NCBI GenBank assembly: GCA_015068325.1
Contig: SVKQ01000010.1
Span: 1-64,000, forward strand
DNA: 64,000 nt
Source: Oscillospiraceae bacterium
GTDB taxonomy: Bacteria > Bacillota > Clostridia > Oscillospirales > Oscillospiraceae
Direction: 5' to 3'
This document shows positions 36,600-45,455 of this stretch, one piece after another. Position numbers and translations under genes: made by a program. The notes beneath the pieces were generated by a model. That model searched no databases, had not been told where the DNA came from, and was given only the letters and a program-made list of their open reading frames with translations. Position 1 is the stretch's first letter. Every line of letters begins with the position of its first letter.

Positions 36600-38837
36600 T
36601 CAGTTTCTGTTGGCGTAATAATTCATCAGGCAGCCGTCCAGCAGGATCTGCCGCTCGTCGTCGGTCAGATTCCGGATGTGGAGCAGCAGATCCTCCACAG
36701 TGCCGTTCTGGCGGATTACCTTGGCGGAGATATCCTCTGTCTTGCTCTCCACAGCCTTGCGGATATTGGGGACAAAGACACAGTCACCGGAAGCATATTC
36801 GAACGCTGCACCCTCGTCGATGGTGAAGGGCAGGATGCCCCAGTTGATGCAATTGCTGCGGTAGCGCTTGGTGGCGTACTCGTAGCAGATGTTGGCAAAG
36901 CCACCCAGCACCTTCTGGCAGGAGGCGGCCTGCTCACGGGCGGAGCCGTCGCCGGGCCGGTTGGCGAATACAGCCGAGCCATACTGGGTGACCGGGCACA
37001 GCGTGTCGGCGTCGCCCACGCGGCCCAGAACCTCCCGGATGTGGAAGGGGCAGGTGCCATGGCGGCGCTGCCACTCCAGCTTGGCGGCCTCCTTAGCGCG
37101 GGGCACGTAGTCCGGCACACGGCGGGACAGAGTGAACTCCGCCATGCGCAGCGGGTTGCTGCGGTAGGAGGAGGTCTCGCCGGAGGGGATCAGCTCGTCG
37201 GTGGTAGTGACGGGATCATGGATCACGGCCGCCAGCTCTACCAGCAGGTTCTCACCCAGCTCGTACATCTTGGGCCAGTCGGTGATGTTGGGGCCCATGA
37301 CCAGCTCCACGGAGGGATCGGCCTTGCCGAAGCCGTAGTAGACGCGGTTCTCGTAAATGCTCTTGTCAAAGTGGTATTCGTGGTGGACGGGCTCATAGTC
37401 CACGTCCGTGGCCGGGGTGATGCGGCCGCCGTTGCGGGCCGTGGCGGCGATGGAGCGGGCGTCCATCAGACACACGGCGGCAAACTGGCCCTCGCCGGGT
37501 TTGGAGCCCTCGCGGTTGGGGAAGTTGCGGGTGGTGTGGCGCAGGGACAGACCGTTGTTGGCGGGCACGTCGCCGGCGCCGAAGCAGGGACCGCAGAAGC
37601 TGGGCTTGATCACCGCGCCGGCGTGCAGCAGGTCGGCGGTGGCACCCACCTTCATCAGCTCCATGGACACGGGCACGGAGGTGGGGTACACGGAGAAGCT
37701 GAAAGCGCCATTGCCGGTGGAGCCGCCGCGGACGATGTCAGCCGCCTCGGTGATGTTGTCGAACAATCCGCCGCTGCAGCCGGCGATGACGCCCTGATCG
37801 GCCCAGACGCCGCCGTCGTGGTACTTCTCCACCAGGTGAACATGGGCCTTGGGATAGCGGTGGGCGGCATCTTCCTCCACCTGCCGCAGGATCCCCGGCG
37901 CGTTGGCCAGGAACTCCCGGATGGTCCAGGCGTTGGAGGGATGGAAGGGCAGGGCGATCATGGGCTCCACCTTGTCCAGCTCAATGGTGACCATTTTGTC
38001 GTAATAGGCGCACTTGCCGGGGTGCAGTTCCGCGTAGTCCTGGGGCCGGCCGTGGGCCGCGTAGAAGCTGCGGGTTTCCTCATCCGTCTCCCAGATGGAG
38101 CTGAGGCAGGTGGTCTCGGTGGTCATCACGTCGATGCCGTTGCGGAAGTCGATGGGCAGCTCGGCGATGCCGGGGCCCACGAACTCCAGGACCTTGTTGT
38201 TGACGAACTTGCGCTCGAATGTGGCCTTGACCAGGGCAATGGCCACGTCGTGGGGGCCGACGCCCCGGCGGGGCTTGCCGGTCAGGTACACCAGCACCAC
38301 CTGAGGCATGGGGATATCCCAGGTGTTCTTCAGCAGCTGTTTGGCCAGCTCCGGGCCGCCCTCGCCCACGGCCATGGTGCCCAGGGCGCCGTAGCGGGTG
38401 TGGGAGTCGGAGCCCAGGATCATGGAGCCGCAGCGGGTCAGCTCCTCGCGGGCATAGGAGTGGATCACGCTCTGGTTGGCGGGCACATAGATGCCGCCGT
38501 ACTTCTTGGCGGCGGACAGCCCGTACATGTGGTCGTCCTCATTGATGGTGCCTCCCACGGCGCATAGGCTGTTGTGGCAGTTGGTCAGGGCGTAGGGCAC
38601 GGGGAATTCCTTCATGCCGGAGGCCCGGGCCTGCTGGATGATACCCACATAGGTGATGTCGTGGGAAGCCATGGCATCAAAACGTACCTGCAGATTCTCC
38701 GGATCGCCGGAGAGATTGTGGGCCTGCAGGATCTGCCAGGCCATGGTGGCCTGCCGGGCCTCCTGCAGAGAAACGGGGGCGCTGTCCTGGGGCACGCCAT
38801 CCACCAGGTACACGCTGTGGTCAATCAGTTCGATCAT
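36600..38837 (-). CDS. Aconitase-family hydratase (745 aa)
   Basis: LTNCHNSLCAVGGTINEDDHMYGLSAAKKYGG, SDSHTRYGALGTMAVGEGGPELA, KPSFCGPCFGAGDVPANNGLSLRHTTRNFPNREGSK. Confidence 0.9.
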   Translation of the reverse strand: MIELIDHSVYLVDGVPQDSAPVSLQEARQATMAWQILQAHNLSGDPENLQVRFDAMASHDITYVGIIQQARASGMKEFPVPYALTNCHNSLCAVGGTINEDDHMYGLSAAKKYGGIYVPANQSVIHSYAREELTRCGSMILGSDSHTRYGALGTMAVGEGGPELAKQLLKNTWDIPMPQVVLVYLTGKPRRGVGPHDVAIALVKATFERKFVNNKVLEFVGPGIAELPIDFRNGIDVMTTETTCLSSIWETDEETRSFYAAHGRPQDYAELHPGKCAYYDKMVTIELDKVEPMIALPFHPSNAWTIREFLANAPGILRQVEEDAAHRYPKAHVHLVEKYHDGGVWADQGVIAGCSGGLFDNITEAADIVRGGSTGNGAFSFSVYPTSVPVSMELMKVGATADLLHAGAVIKPSFCGPCFGAGDVPANNGLSLRHTTRNFPNREGSKPGEGQFAAVCLMDARSIAATARNGGRITPATDVDYEPVHHEYHFDKSIYENRVYYGFGKADPSVELVMGPNITDWPKMYELGENLLVELAAVIHDPVTTTDELIPSGETSSYRSNPLRMAEFTLSRRVPDYVPRAKEAAKLEWQRRHGTCPFHIREVLGRVGDADTLCPVTQYGSAVFANRPGDGSAREQAASCQKVLGGFANICYEYATKRYRSNCINWGILPFTIDEGAAFEYASGDCVFVPNIRKAVESKTEDISAKVIRQNGTVEDLLLHIRNLTDDERQILLDGCLMNYYANRN

Positions 38838-39233
38838 GGTGATCCTCCTGTCAACAAATGATAGGGGCCATCGGGCGGGCACGCCTGAAAAACAGCGCCC
38901 CGTTTCCGCTGCCGCGGGTCGATTGTACCACAAAATGGGACCGGTCAACATACTTTTTGAGCAAAAAAACCGATGAAAACACAAATTCTGCGGTTTGACC
39001 ATAACTATTTGGCGTTTTTTTGGCGGAGTGGCACGACAAAAAATGGATTATTCAAAAGCCGGGCGAGGACAGCTTGCTGGCGGCGGGTTTCCTGCAAAAA
39101 CTGAAAAATCATGAAAAAGAACTTGCAAAAAAGGGACGTTAAATTGCACAATTCCCCGAAAACAGCAAAAGCGACGTCAAGGACAGACCTCGGACGCCGC
39201 TGTTTTGCGGAAGAACAGGTGAAGTTTTCGCCC

Positions 39234-40112
39234 TTACAGATGGAAATAAGCCCGCACCTCATCGGGCGTTGCGATCTCCCGGCCGGCCTCCCGGGCCAGG
39301 GCTGTAACACGCTCCAGCAGCTGGGCATTCGTGGGACAGCCCAGCTCCGCGTAGTGATAGTCGCCAAGGCCGATGGCCAGTCCGCCGCCGTTTGCCAGCA
39401 CGTGGGGTGCCACGGCCAGCAGATTGCCGCCCATGCAGTTGCAGCTCCAGTAGCAGTCCTCCTGGGGCAGGACGCTGCGCAGGGCGTCGATGGCCAAAGG
39501 CGTGGCGGGATGGCCGGTGATATGCGGCCCCTCCGTCAGGTGGAAGAGGAAGTAGCCGGGCCGGGTGCAGCGGCCGCTCTCCAGCAGCTTGACGCCGCGG
39601 CGGACAAAACCCATGTCCCAGCAGGTGAATTTGCACTTGATGCCCCGGGCGCGCATCTCGTCGGCACAGTAGAGCAGCGTGGCGGTGTCGTTTCGATAGA
39701 CAGCATCCGCGCAGAGAAAGGTGCCGGAGGCCGCGTCGAACTGGTCGATGTTGATGCTGCCGGTGTCCAGCGGGATGATGTCCGGCTTTGTCTGCCGGCG
39801 CTCCGCCAGACGGGAGATGAGCCGGATGCGCCGGACGTCATCATCGTTGCTGCTGTAGCCCAGAGTGGGCAGCAGGAGGATATCGGTCTTCTCCCGCACT
39901 CGCTCAATGATCTCGGCGTAGACCTCCGGGCGGTTGTTGGGGGCGCCGTCGTCGGTCCGTGCGTGGAAGTGCATGATGGCCGCCCCGGCCTCCCGCACCC
40001 GCTGGGCCTCGTCCACCAGTTCCTGCACCGTCCAGGGCACGTGGGGGTTGACGTCCCGCATGGCGTATTCGTTGACCCGGCACTCCAGAATGACTTTCTT
40101 TTGCCCGTTCAT
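39234..40112 (-). CDS. BKACE (DUF849) family beta-keto acid cleavage enzyme
   Basis: EAGAAIMHFHARTDDGAPNNRPEVYAEIIERVRE, GTLGYSSND-type stretch, IGLGDYHYAELGCPTNAQLLERV. Confidence 0.88.
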   Translation of the reverse strand: MNGQKKVILECRVNEYAMRDVNPHVPWTVQELVDEAQRVREAGAAIMHFHARTDDGAPNNRPEVYAEIIERVREKTDILLLPTLGYSSNDDDVRRIRLISRLAERRQTKPDIIPLDTGSINIDQFDAASGTFLCADAVYRNDTATLLYCADEMRARGIKCKFTCWDMGFVRRGVKLLESGRCTRPGYFLFHLTEGPHITGHPATPLAIDALRSVLPQEDCYWSCNCMGGNLLAVAPHVLANGGGLAIGLGDYHYAELGCPTNAQLLERVTALAREAGREIATPDEVRAYFHL

Positions 40113-40195
40113 AGGATCCCTCCGCGGTTTTGGTATAGTCTCAGTATAGCACGGCGCGGGACGGATTGGAAGGGACAGGGGGCCTCGCCGGTATG

Positions 40196-40229
40196 AAAAA
40201 GCCCGATCCTGGATGGGATCGGGCTTTTT
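40196..40229. terminator. Intrinsic terminator downstream of trxB (- strand)
   Basis: AAAAAGCCCGATCC-N6-GGATCGGGCTTTTT. Confidence 0.85.
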
Positions 40230-40238
40230 AGGGATGCT

Positions 40239-41147
40239 TTACAGCTGGTTGATGTAGCGGCAGGCCGCCAGAGCGGCGGTGGCGCCGTCCGCCACGGCGG
40301 TGGTCAGTTGGCGGACATACTTGCTGCGGCAGTCGCCGGCCACGAAGACGCCGGGCGTTTTGGTCAGGCACTGCTCATCAGTGTCGAAATAGCCGAACTT
40401 GTTCAGATCGGCCAGGTCGGCAAAGGGCTCATTCTCCGGGATCAGGCCGATGGCTACGAACAGCCCGTCGCAGGCGATCTCCCTGGTCTGGCCGTCGTGG
40501 ACGATCTCCACGCCGCGCAGTTCGCCGCCCTCGGTGACGAGGCCGCTGAACTTTACCTCGGTGAGGGAGCGGACGTTGGGACGGGCGAAGAGGACCTCCT
40601 GCAACCGGGCCTCGCCGGTGAAGTAGGGCAGATCCTGCAGCATGATGACCTCTTTGCACTTCTCCGCCAGCAGAATGGCCTCCTGCAGGGCGGAGTTGCC
40701 GCCACCGGCCACGCAGACGGTTTTGCCGGCGTAGAAATCGCCGTCACAGACCGCGCAGAAGGAGATGCCCTCGCCCACCAGTTCGTCCTCACCCTCCAGG
40801 CCCAGCATGCGGTGCTTGACGCCGGTGGCCAGCACCACGGTGCGGCCCTCGTAGCTGCCGCCCTCTTCGGTGGTGACCACCTTGTGGCCGTCCTGATCCC
40901 GGACGGAGACGACGGTCTCGATCTCAATGTCGGCACCCTGGGCCAGGATCTGGTTCAGCGTCTGCTCAGCAAACTCGTTGCCGCTCATGGACAGGGTGCC
41001 GGGATAGTTCTCCACCTTGGGCGAGTGGGTGATCTGGCCGCCGAAACCGGCCTTCTCGATCACCAGCGCGGTTTTGCCGTTGCGAAGGCCGTACAGGGCC
41101 GCGGTCATGCCAGCGGGACCGCCGCCGACGACGATGATATCGTACAT
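40239..41147 (-). CDS. trxB: Thioredoxin reductase
   Basis: IIVVGGGPAGMTAALYGLRNGK, YPGTLSMSGNEFAEQ, CAVCDGDFYAGKTVCVAGGGNSALQEAILL, VFVAGDCRSKYVRQLTTAVADGATAA. Confidence 0.95.
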   Translation of the reverse strand: MYDIIVVGGGPAGMTAALYGLRNGKTALVIEKAGFGGQITHSPKVENYPGTLSMSGNEFAEQTLNQILAQGADIEIETVVSVRDQDGHKVVTTEEGGSYEGRTVVLATGVKHRMLGLEGEDELVGEGISFCAVCDGDFYAGKTVCVAGGGNSALQEAILLAEKCKEVIMLQDLPYFTGEARLQEVLFARPNVRSLTEVKFSGLVTEGGELRGVEIVHDGQTREIACDGLFVAIGLIPENEPFADLADLNKFGYFDTDEQCLTKTPGVFVAGDCRSKYVRQLTTAVADGATAALAACRYINQL

Positions 41148-41244
41148 ATGCTCTCTCCGTTCCTGTGTAGTTTTATCAGATGAGACGAGCAGAAATTGCC
41201 GGGGCAATTCCTGCTCGTTCCGGGGTTGGTTTCCGTTCCGGCGG

Positions 41245-43659
41245 TTACCGCTTCATCAGCCAGCCCTTGATGTCGGACACGCCGCGATACTTCTCAAAGC
41301 GGTCGCCGTCGATCAGTACCAGAGTGGGGGCCTGTTTGACGCCATACTTCTCCACCAGCGCCTTTTCCTCGTTGGCGTTGAGGGCGGTGTAGGCGATGCC
41401 GGCCTTGTCCAGCAGGGCGCCGGCGGCCTTGCAGTTGGGGCAGGTAGGCGTCTTGAAGAGGAGGATGCCGGCGGAGGCGGCCGCAGGCTCTGCGACGGTG
41501 GCAGGCGCCTCGGTCATGGGGACCTCCACCATCGGGGCGGAGGCGGTCTCGTCCACGGGGGCGGGATTCGGCCCCACATGGGTCAGCGTGGAGCGGCCGA
41601 TGTTGTACACCCTGCGGTCCTTATACTCCTGAGCCTTGCCGTCGTTCCAGTTCTGGATGGGGCGATAGTAGCCGGTGATGCGGCTGTAGACTTCGGTCTT
41701 CTGGCCGCAGATGGGGCAGACGAACTGCTCACCGGTGAGATAGCCGTGGTCCTTGCAGACGGAGTAGGTGGGGGACATGGTGTAGTAGGGCAGCTTGTAG
41801 TTCTCCGCGATCTTGCGGACCAGATTGGCAGCGGCCTTCCAATCGGGAAGCTTCTCGCCCAGAAACGCGTGGAACACGGTGCCGGAGGTGTACAGCGTCT
41901 GCAGGTCGTCCTGGATATCCAGGGCGGAGAACACGTCCTCCGTGTAGCCCACCGGCAGGTGGGAGGAGTTGGTGTAGTAAGGGGTGCCGTTCATGTTGGC
42001 GGTGATGATGTCGGGGAACTCCTCCTTGTCGTGCTTGGCAAAGCGATAGGTGGTGGATTCCGCCGGGGTGGCCTCCAGGTTGTAGAGGTCGCCGTACTGT
42101 TCCTGATAGTCGGACAGGCGCTCGCGCATGTGGTTGAGCACGTCGCGGGTGAAGCGCTGCACCCGCTCATCGGTCAGGTCGGCGCGGAGCCAGTTGGCAT
42201 TGAGACCCACCTCATTCATGCCGATGAGGCCGATGGTGGAGAAGTGGTTGTTGAAATGGCCCAGATAGCGCTTGGTGTAGGGATACAGGCCCTGCTCCAA
42301 CAGCTTGGTGATGACGGTGCGCTTGGTCTTCAGGCTGCGGGCGGCGATGTCCATCAGGTTGTCCAGCCGCTTGTAGAAGTCGGCCTCGTCCGCCGCCAGA
42401 TAGGCGATGCGGGGCATGTTGATGGTGACCACGCCGATAGAGCCGGTGGACTCGCCGGAGCCGAAGAAGCCGCCGGATTTCTTGCGCAGCTCCCGCAGAT
42501 CCAGGCGCAGACGGCAGCACATGGAGCGCACGTCGCTGGGCTCCATATCGGAGTTGATGTAGTTGGAGAAGTAAGGCGTGCCGTACTTGGCAGTCATCTC
42601 GAAGAGGAGCTTGTTGTTCTCGGTCTCGCTCCAGTCGAAGTTGCGGGTGATGGAATAGGTGGGAATGGGATACTGGAAGCCGCGGCCGTTGGCGTCGCCC
42701 TCGATCATGATCTCGATGAACGCCTTGTTGACCATGTCCATCTCCTTCTGGCAGTCGCCATAGGTGAAGTCCATCTCCCGGCCGCCGATGATGGCGGGCA
42801 GGTTCTTCAGGTCATTGGGCACCACCCAGTCCAGCGTAATGTTGGAGAAGGGGGCCTGGGTGCCCCAGCGGCTGGGGGTGTTGACGCCGTAGACGAAGGA
42901 CTGGATGCACTGCTTGACCTCCTTCTGGCTCAGGTTGTCCACCTTGACAAAGGGGGCCAGATAGGTGTCGAAGGAGGAGAACGCTTGGGCGCCGGCCCAC
43001 TCGTTCTGCATGATGCCCAGGAAGTTGACCATCTGGTTGCAGAGGGTGGACAGGTGGTTGGCCGGGGAGGAGGTGATCTTGCCGGGCACGCCGCCCAGCC
43101 CCTCCTGGATCAGCTGCTTCAGGCTCCAGCCGGCGCAGTAGCCGGTGAGCATGCTCAGGTCATGGAGGTGGATGGCCGCGCTGCGGTGGGCCTCGGCGAT
43201 TTCGTCGTCATAGACCTCGCTGAGCCAGTAGTTGGCGGTGATAGCGCCGGAGTTGGACAGGATCAGACCGCCCACGGAATAGGTGACGGTGGAATTCTCC
43301 TTCACGCGCCAGTCGTTGATCTTCAGATAGTTGTCGACGATATCCTTGTAGTTGAGCAGCGTGGAGTTGATGTTGCGCACCTTCTCCCGCTGGCGGCGAT
43401 AGAGGATATAGGCCTTGGCCACGTCGGCATAGCCGGCCTCAGACAGCACCTTCTCCACGCTGTCCTGAATGTCCTCCACCGTGATCTGACCATCCTTTAC
43501 CTTGCCCTCGAAATCCGAGGTGACCCGCAGAGAGATCAGATCGATCACGCTGGGGTGGTACTCTTTGTTCAGCGCGTCAAAGGCCTTGGTGATGGCCGCG
43601 CTGATTTTTTCAATGTGGAAGTCTACGACCTTCCCATCTCTCTTGACTACCTGATACAT
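41245..43659 (-). CDS. nrdD: Anaerobic ribonucleoside-triphosphate reductase with C-terminal fused glutaredoxin/NrdH-like domain
   Basis: ATP-cone YQVVKRDGKVVDFHIEKISAAITKAFDA, CKDHGYLTG..CPICGQKTEVYSRITGYYRPIQNWNDGKAQEYKDR; C-terminus GILLFKTPTCPNCKAAGALLDKAGIAYTALNANEEKALVEKYGVKQAPTLVLIDGDRFEKYRGV. Confidence 0.95.
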   Translation of the reverse strand: MYQVVKRDGKVVDFHIEKISAAITKAFDALNKEYHPSVIDLISLRVTSDFEGKVKDGQITVEDIQDSVEKVLSEAGYADVAKAYILYRRQREKVRNINSTLLNYKDIVDNYLKINDWRVKENSTVTYSVGGLILSNSGAITANYWLSEVYDDEIAEAHRSAAIHLHDLSMLTGYCAGWSLKQLIQEGLGGVPGKITSSPANHLSTLCNQMVNFLGIMQNEWAGAQAFSSFDTYLAPFVKVDNLSQKEVKQCIQSFVYGVNTPSRWGTQAPFSNITLDWVVPNDLKNLPAIIGGREMDFTYGDCQKEMDMVNKAFIEIMIEGDANGRGFQYPIPTYSITRNFDWSETENNKLLFEMTAKYGTPYFSNYINSDMEPSDVRSMCCRLRLDLRELRKKSGGFFGSGESTGSIGVVTINMPRIAYLAADEADFYKRLDNLMDIAARSLKTKRTVITKLLEQGLYPYTKRYLGHFNNHFSTIGLIGMNEVGLNANWLRADLTDERVQRFTRDVLNHMRERLSDYQEQYGDLYNLEATPAESTTYRFAKHDKEEFPDIITANMNGTPYYTNSSHLPVGYTEDVFSALDIQDDLQTLYTSGTVFHAFLGEKLPDWKAAANLVRKIAENYKLPYYTMSPTYSVCKDHGYLTGEQFVCPICGQKTEVYSRITGYYRPIQNWNDGKAQEYKDRRVYNIGRSTLTHVGPNPAPVDETASAPMVEVPMTEAPATVAEPAAASAGILLFKTPTCPNCKAAGALLDKAGIAYTALNANEEKALVEKYGVKQAPTLVLIDGDRFEKYRGVSDIKGWLMKR

Positions 43660-43732
43660 GACAAAGCTCCCCCTAACCGGAAAATGATAGCCTCACGGTT
43701 CGACAGATGTCGACCGGAAATTGAACAGCTTC

Positions 43733-43806
43733 ATTCTACCACCGGGGGGGATCCATGTCAACTATATATTTGGTTTAATTTATATAAAAAGCACAATATA
43801 TTGTGG
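43733..43806 (-). promoter_or_regulatory. nrdD promoter with two NrdR-box-like sites
   Basis: CAACTATATATTTGGT (43759-43774) and GCACAATATATTGTGG (43791-43806), 32 bp apart; minus-strand TTGACA (43756-43761)-N17-TAGAAT (43733-43738). Confidence 0.7.
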
Positions 43807-43809
43807 TTC

Positions 43810-44502
43810 TCAGTCCACGCCCCGGAGACGCGTGTCCGGCACGAAGCGGCGGGCGACGGCGGCAAAGCGCTCCAGTTCCTGCCGGGAGGGGGCGTGCAGA
43901 CCGCCGAAGGGGACGGAGTCCCGGTCGGTGAAGCACTGGAGAAAGTAGTGTTTCGCGCCGGTGATCATCCGTCCGATCTCCTCGAAGTCCGACTCCTCGT
44001 GGAACTCTTTTACCACGGTGGTACGGAACTCGTAGTCGGTGGCGCTGCCCATGAGCAGGGCGACGCTCTCCCGAACCGCATCCATGTCCACCTGCTCCAC
44101 GCCGCAGGTGGCGGCGTATTTGGCGGGGCTGTTCTTCACGTCCATGGCGACATAGTCCGCCAGCCCCTCCTCCAGAATCTGCCGGAGCGGATCGGGGTGG
44201 GCGCCGTTGGTGTCCACCTTGGCGGCAAAGCCCAGGGCGCGGATGCGTCGCAGCAGGTCCGGCAGCTCCCGGTGCAGGAGGGGTTCGCCGCCGGTGAAGG
44301 CGACGCCATCCAACAGTCCGGTCCGCTTTTTCAGAAAGGTCAGCAGCTCAGCGTCGTCCATGACGGGTTGGGCGCTTCCGTCTGCCAGCTCGAAATTGTG
44401 GCAGAAGGGGCAGCGGAAGTCGCAGCCGCCCAGGAACACCGTGCAGGCCACATGGCCGGGGAAATCCAGCAGAGTCATCTTCTGCAGTCCGTGTATCTTC
44501 AT
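43810..44502 (-). CDS. nrdG: Anaerobic RNR-activating radical SAM protein
   Basis: LQKMTLLDFPGHVACTVFLGGCDFRCPFCHNFEL (CxxxCxxC), GVAFTGGEPLLH. Confidence 0.93.
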   Translation of the reverse strand: MKIHGLQKMTLLDFPGHVACTVFLGGCDFRCPFCHNFELADGSAQPVMDDAELLTFLKKRTGLLDGVAFTGGEPLLHRELPDLLRRIRALGFAAKVDTNGAHPDPLRQILEEGLADYVAMDVKNSPAKYAATCGVEQVDMDAVRESVALLMGSATDYEFRTTVVKEFHEESDFEEIGRMITGAKHYFLQCFTDRDSVPFGGLHAPSRQELERFAAVARRFVPDTRLRGVD

Positions 44503-44513
44503 AGGTATCCTCC

Positions 44514-45455
44514 TCAGACGGCCGCCAGCACGTGCAGATTGCGCAGTCCGGCGTCCGCGATGCCGTCGTTGACGGAGTAGGCGTGCTTTTCCAGATCACC
44601 GCAGGTGGCGTTCGTCAGTTCCTGCTCCATCAGTTCGTCGATCACATCGGCGGCGATGCTCTCGATCACGTCGTATTTCTCCTGTGCCTGCGTCGCCTCG
44701 TTGTCGCTGGTCAGCAGATATTCCAGCAGCTCTGCCAGCAACGACAGCTTCGGCAGAGCCCGCAGGGCGCGGAAGCTCCACTTATAATAGGGTTGGTACT
44801 GCCTGTTCAGCAGAAAAACGGCCGAGATGGTGCTGCGGACGAACTCGCCCACCGCCAGCTGGGCCGCGGCGCTCTCCCCGTGGCGGATGCAGCGCTGATA
44901 GTTGTACTGGCCTGCCTGGGCCATCAGCAGCAGGTGGCCGGCCAGCTTTTTCCGGCGCACATCCTCCGGGAAGAAGCGAAGACCCTCCCGGATGCGGGTG
45001 ACCTCGCCGCAGTTGTCAAAGAAGAGGACGCCGTTGGTACACTCGGCCAGCGACTGCTCCGGTACCGTCAGCCACTGCTCCACCGTCAGCGCGCCGTCGG
45101 CTGCGCTGAGCTTTTCCGCGAAAAACTCACCTGTCCGCAGTATGCCACGGCGGGGTCCGCCCACCGGTTGCATCAAAGAGCGGCGGAGGCCCATAAATTC
45201 CTTCGGCAGCTTGGCGTAGGCCCGCTCCAGCAGAAAGGCGGTGCGGCGGTCCACCACGTCCTCTCCCGGCAGAAACAGGCAGAAGCCCGGCTCAAAGTCA
45301 TGGTCCCGGGACACCGCGTCGTCGTAGCCGAAACACTCGGAGCCGCTGCCGATCAGACCCGCCGCCAGGCGGGGCAGCAGGTCGGGGAACTGCTCATCCA
45401 GCATGGGGCGGCCGTATGCCTCGAAAAACGCCCGGGAAAGCTCAAGTCCGTTCAT
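44514..45455 (-). CDS. DUF4037-domain protein
   Basis: MNGLELSRAFFEAYGRPMLDEQFPDLLPRLAAGLIGSGSECFGYDDAVSRDHDFEPGFCLFL; start at 45455. Confidence 0.75.
   Translation of the reverse strand: MNGLELSRAFFEAYGRPMLDEQFPDLLPRLAAGLIGSGSECFGYDDAVSRDHDFEPGFCLFLPGEDVVDRRTAFLLERAYAKLPKEFMGLRRSLMQPVGGPRRGILRTGEFFAEKLSAADGALTVEQWLTVPEQSLAECTNGVLFFDNCGEVTRIREGLRFFPEDVRRKKLAGHLLLMAQAGQYNYQRCIRHGESAAAQLAVGEFVRSTISAVFLLNRQYQPYYKWSFRALRALPKLSLLAELLEYLLTSDNEATQAQEKYDVIESIAADVIDELMEQELTNATCGDLEKHAYSVNDGIADAGLRNLHVLAAV

Noticed and set aside
41017-44580. 1187-aa ORF antisense to nrdD/nrdG
   Set aside because: Mirrors conserved minus-strand genes; Gly/Ala/Val/His/Gln-rich composition is typical of antisense reading of high-GC coding DNA.
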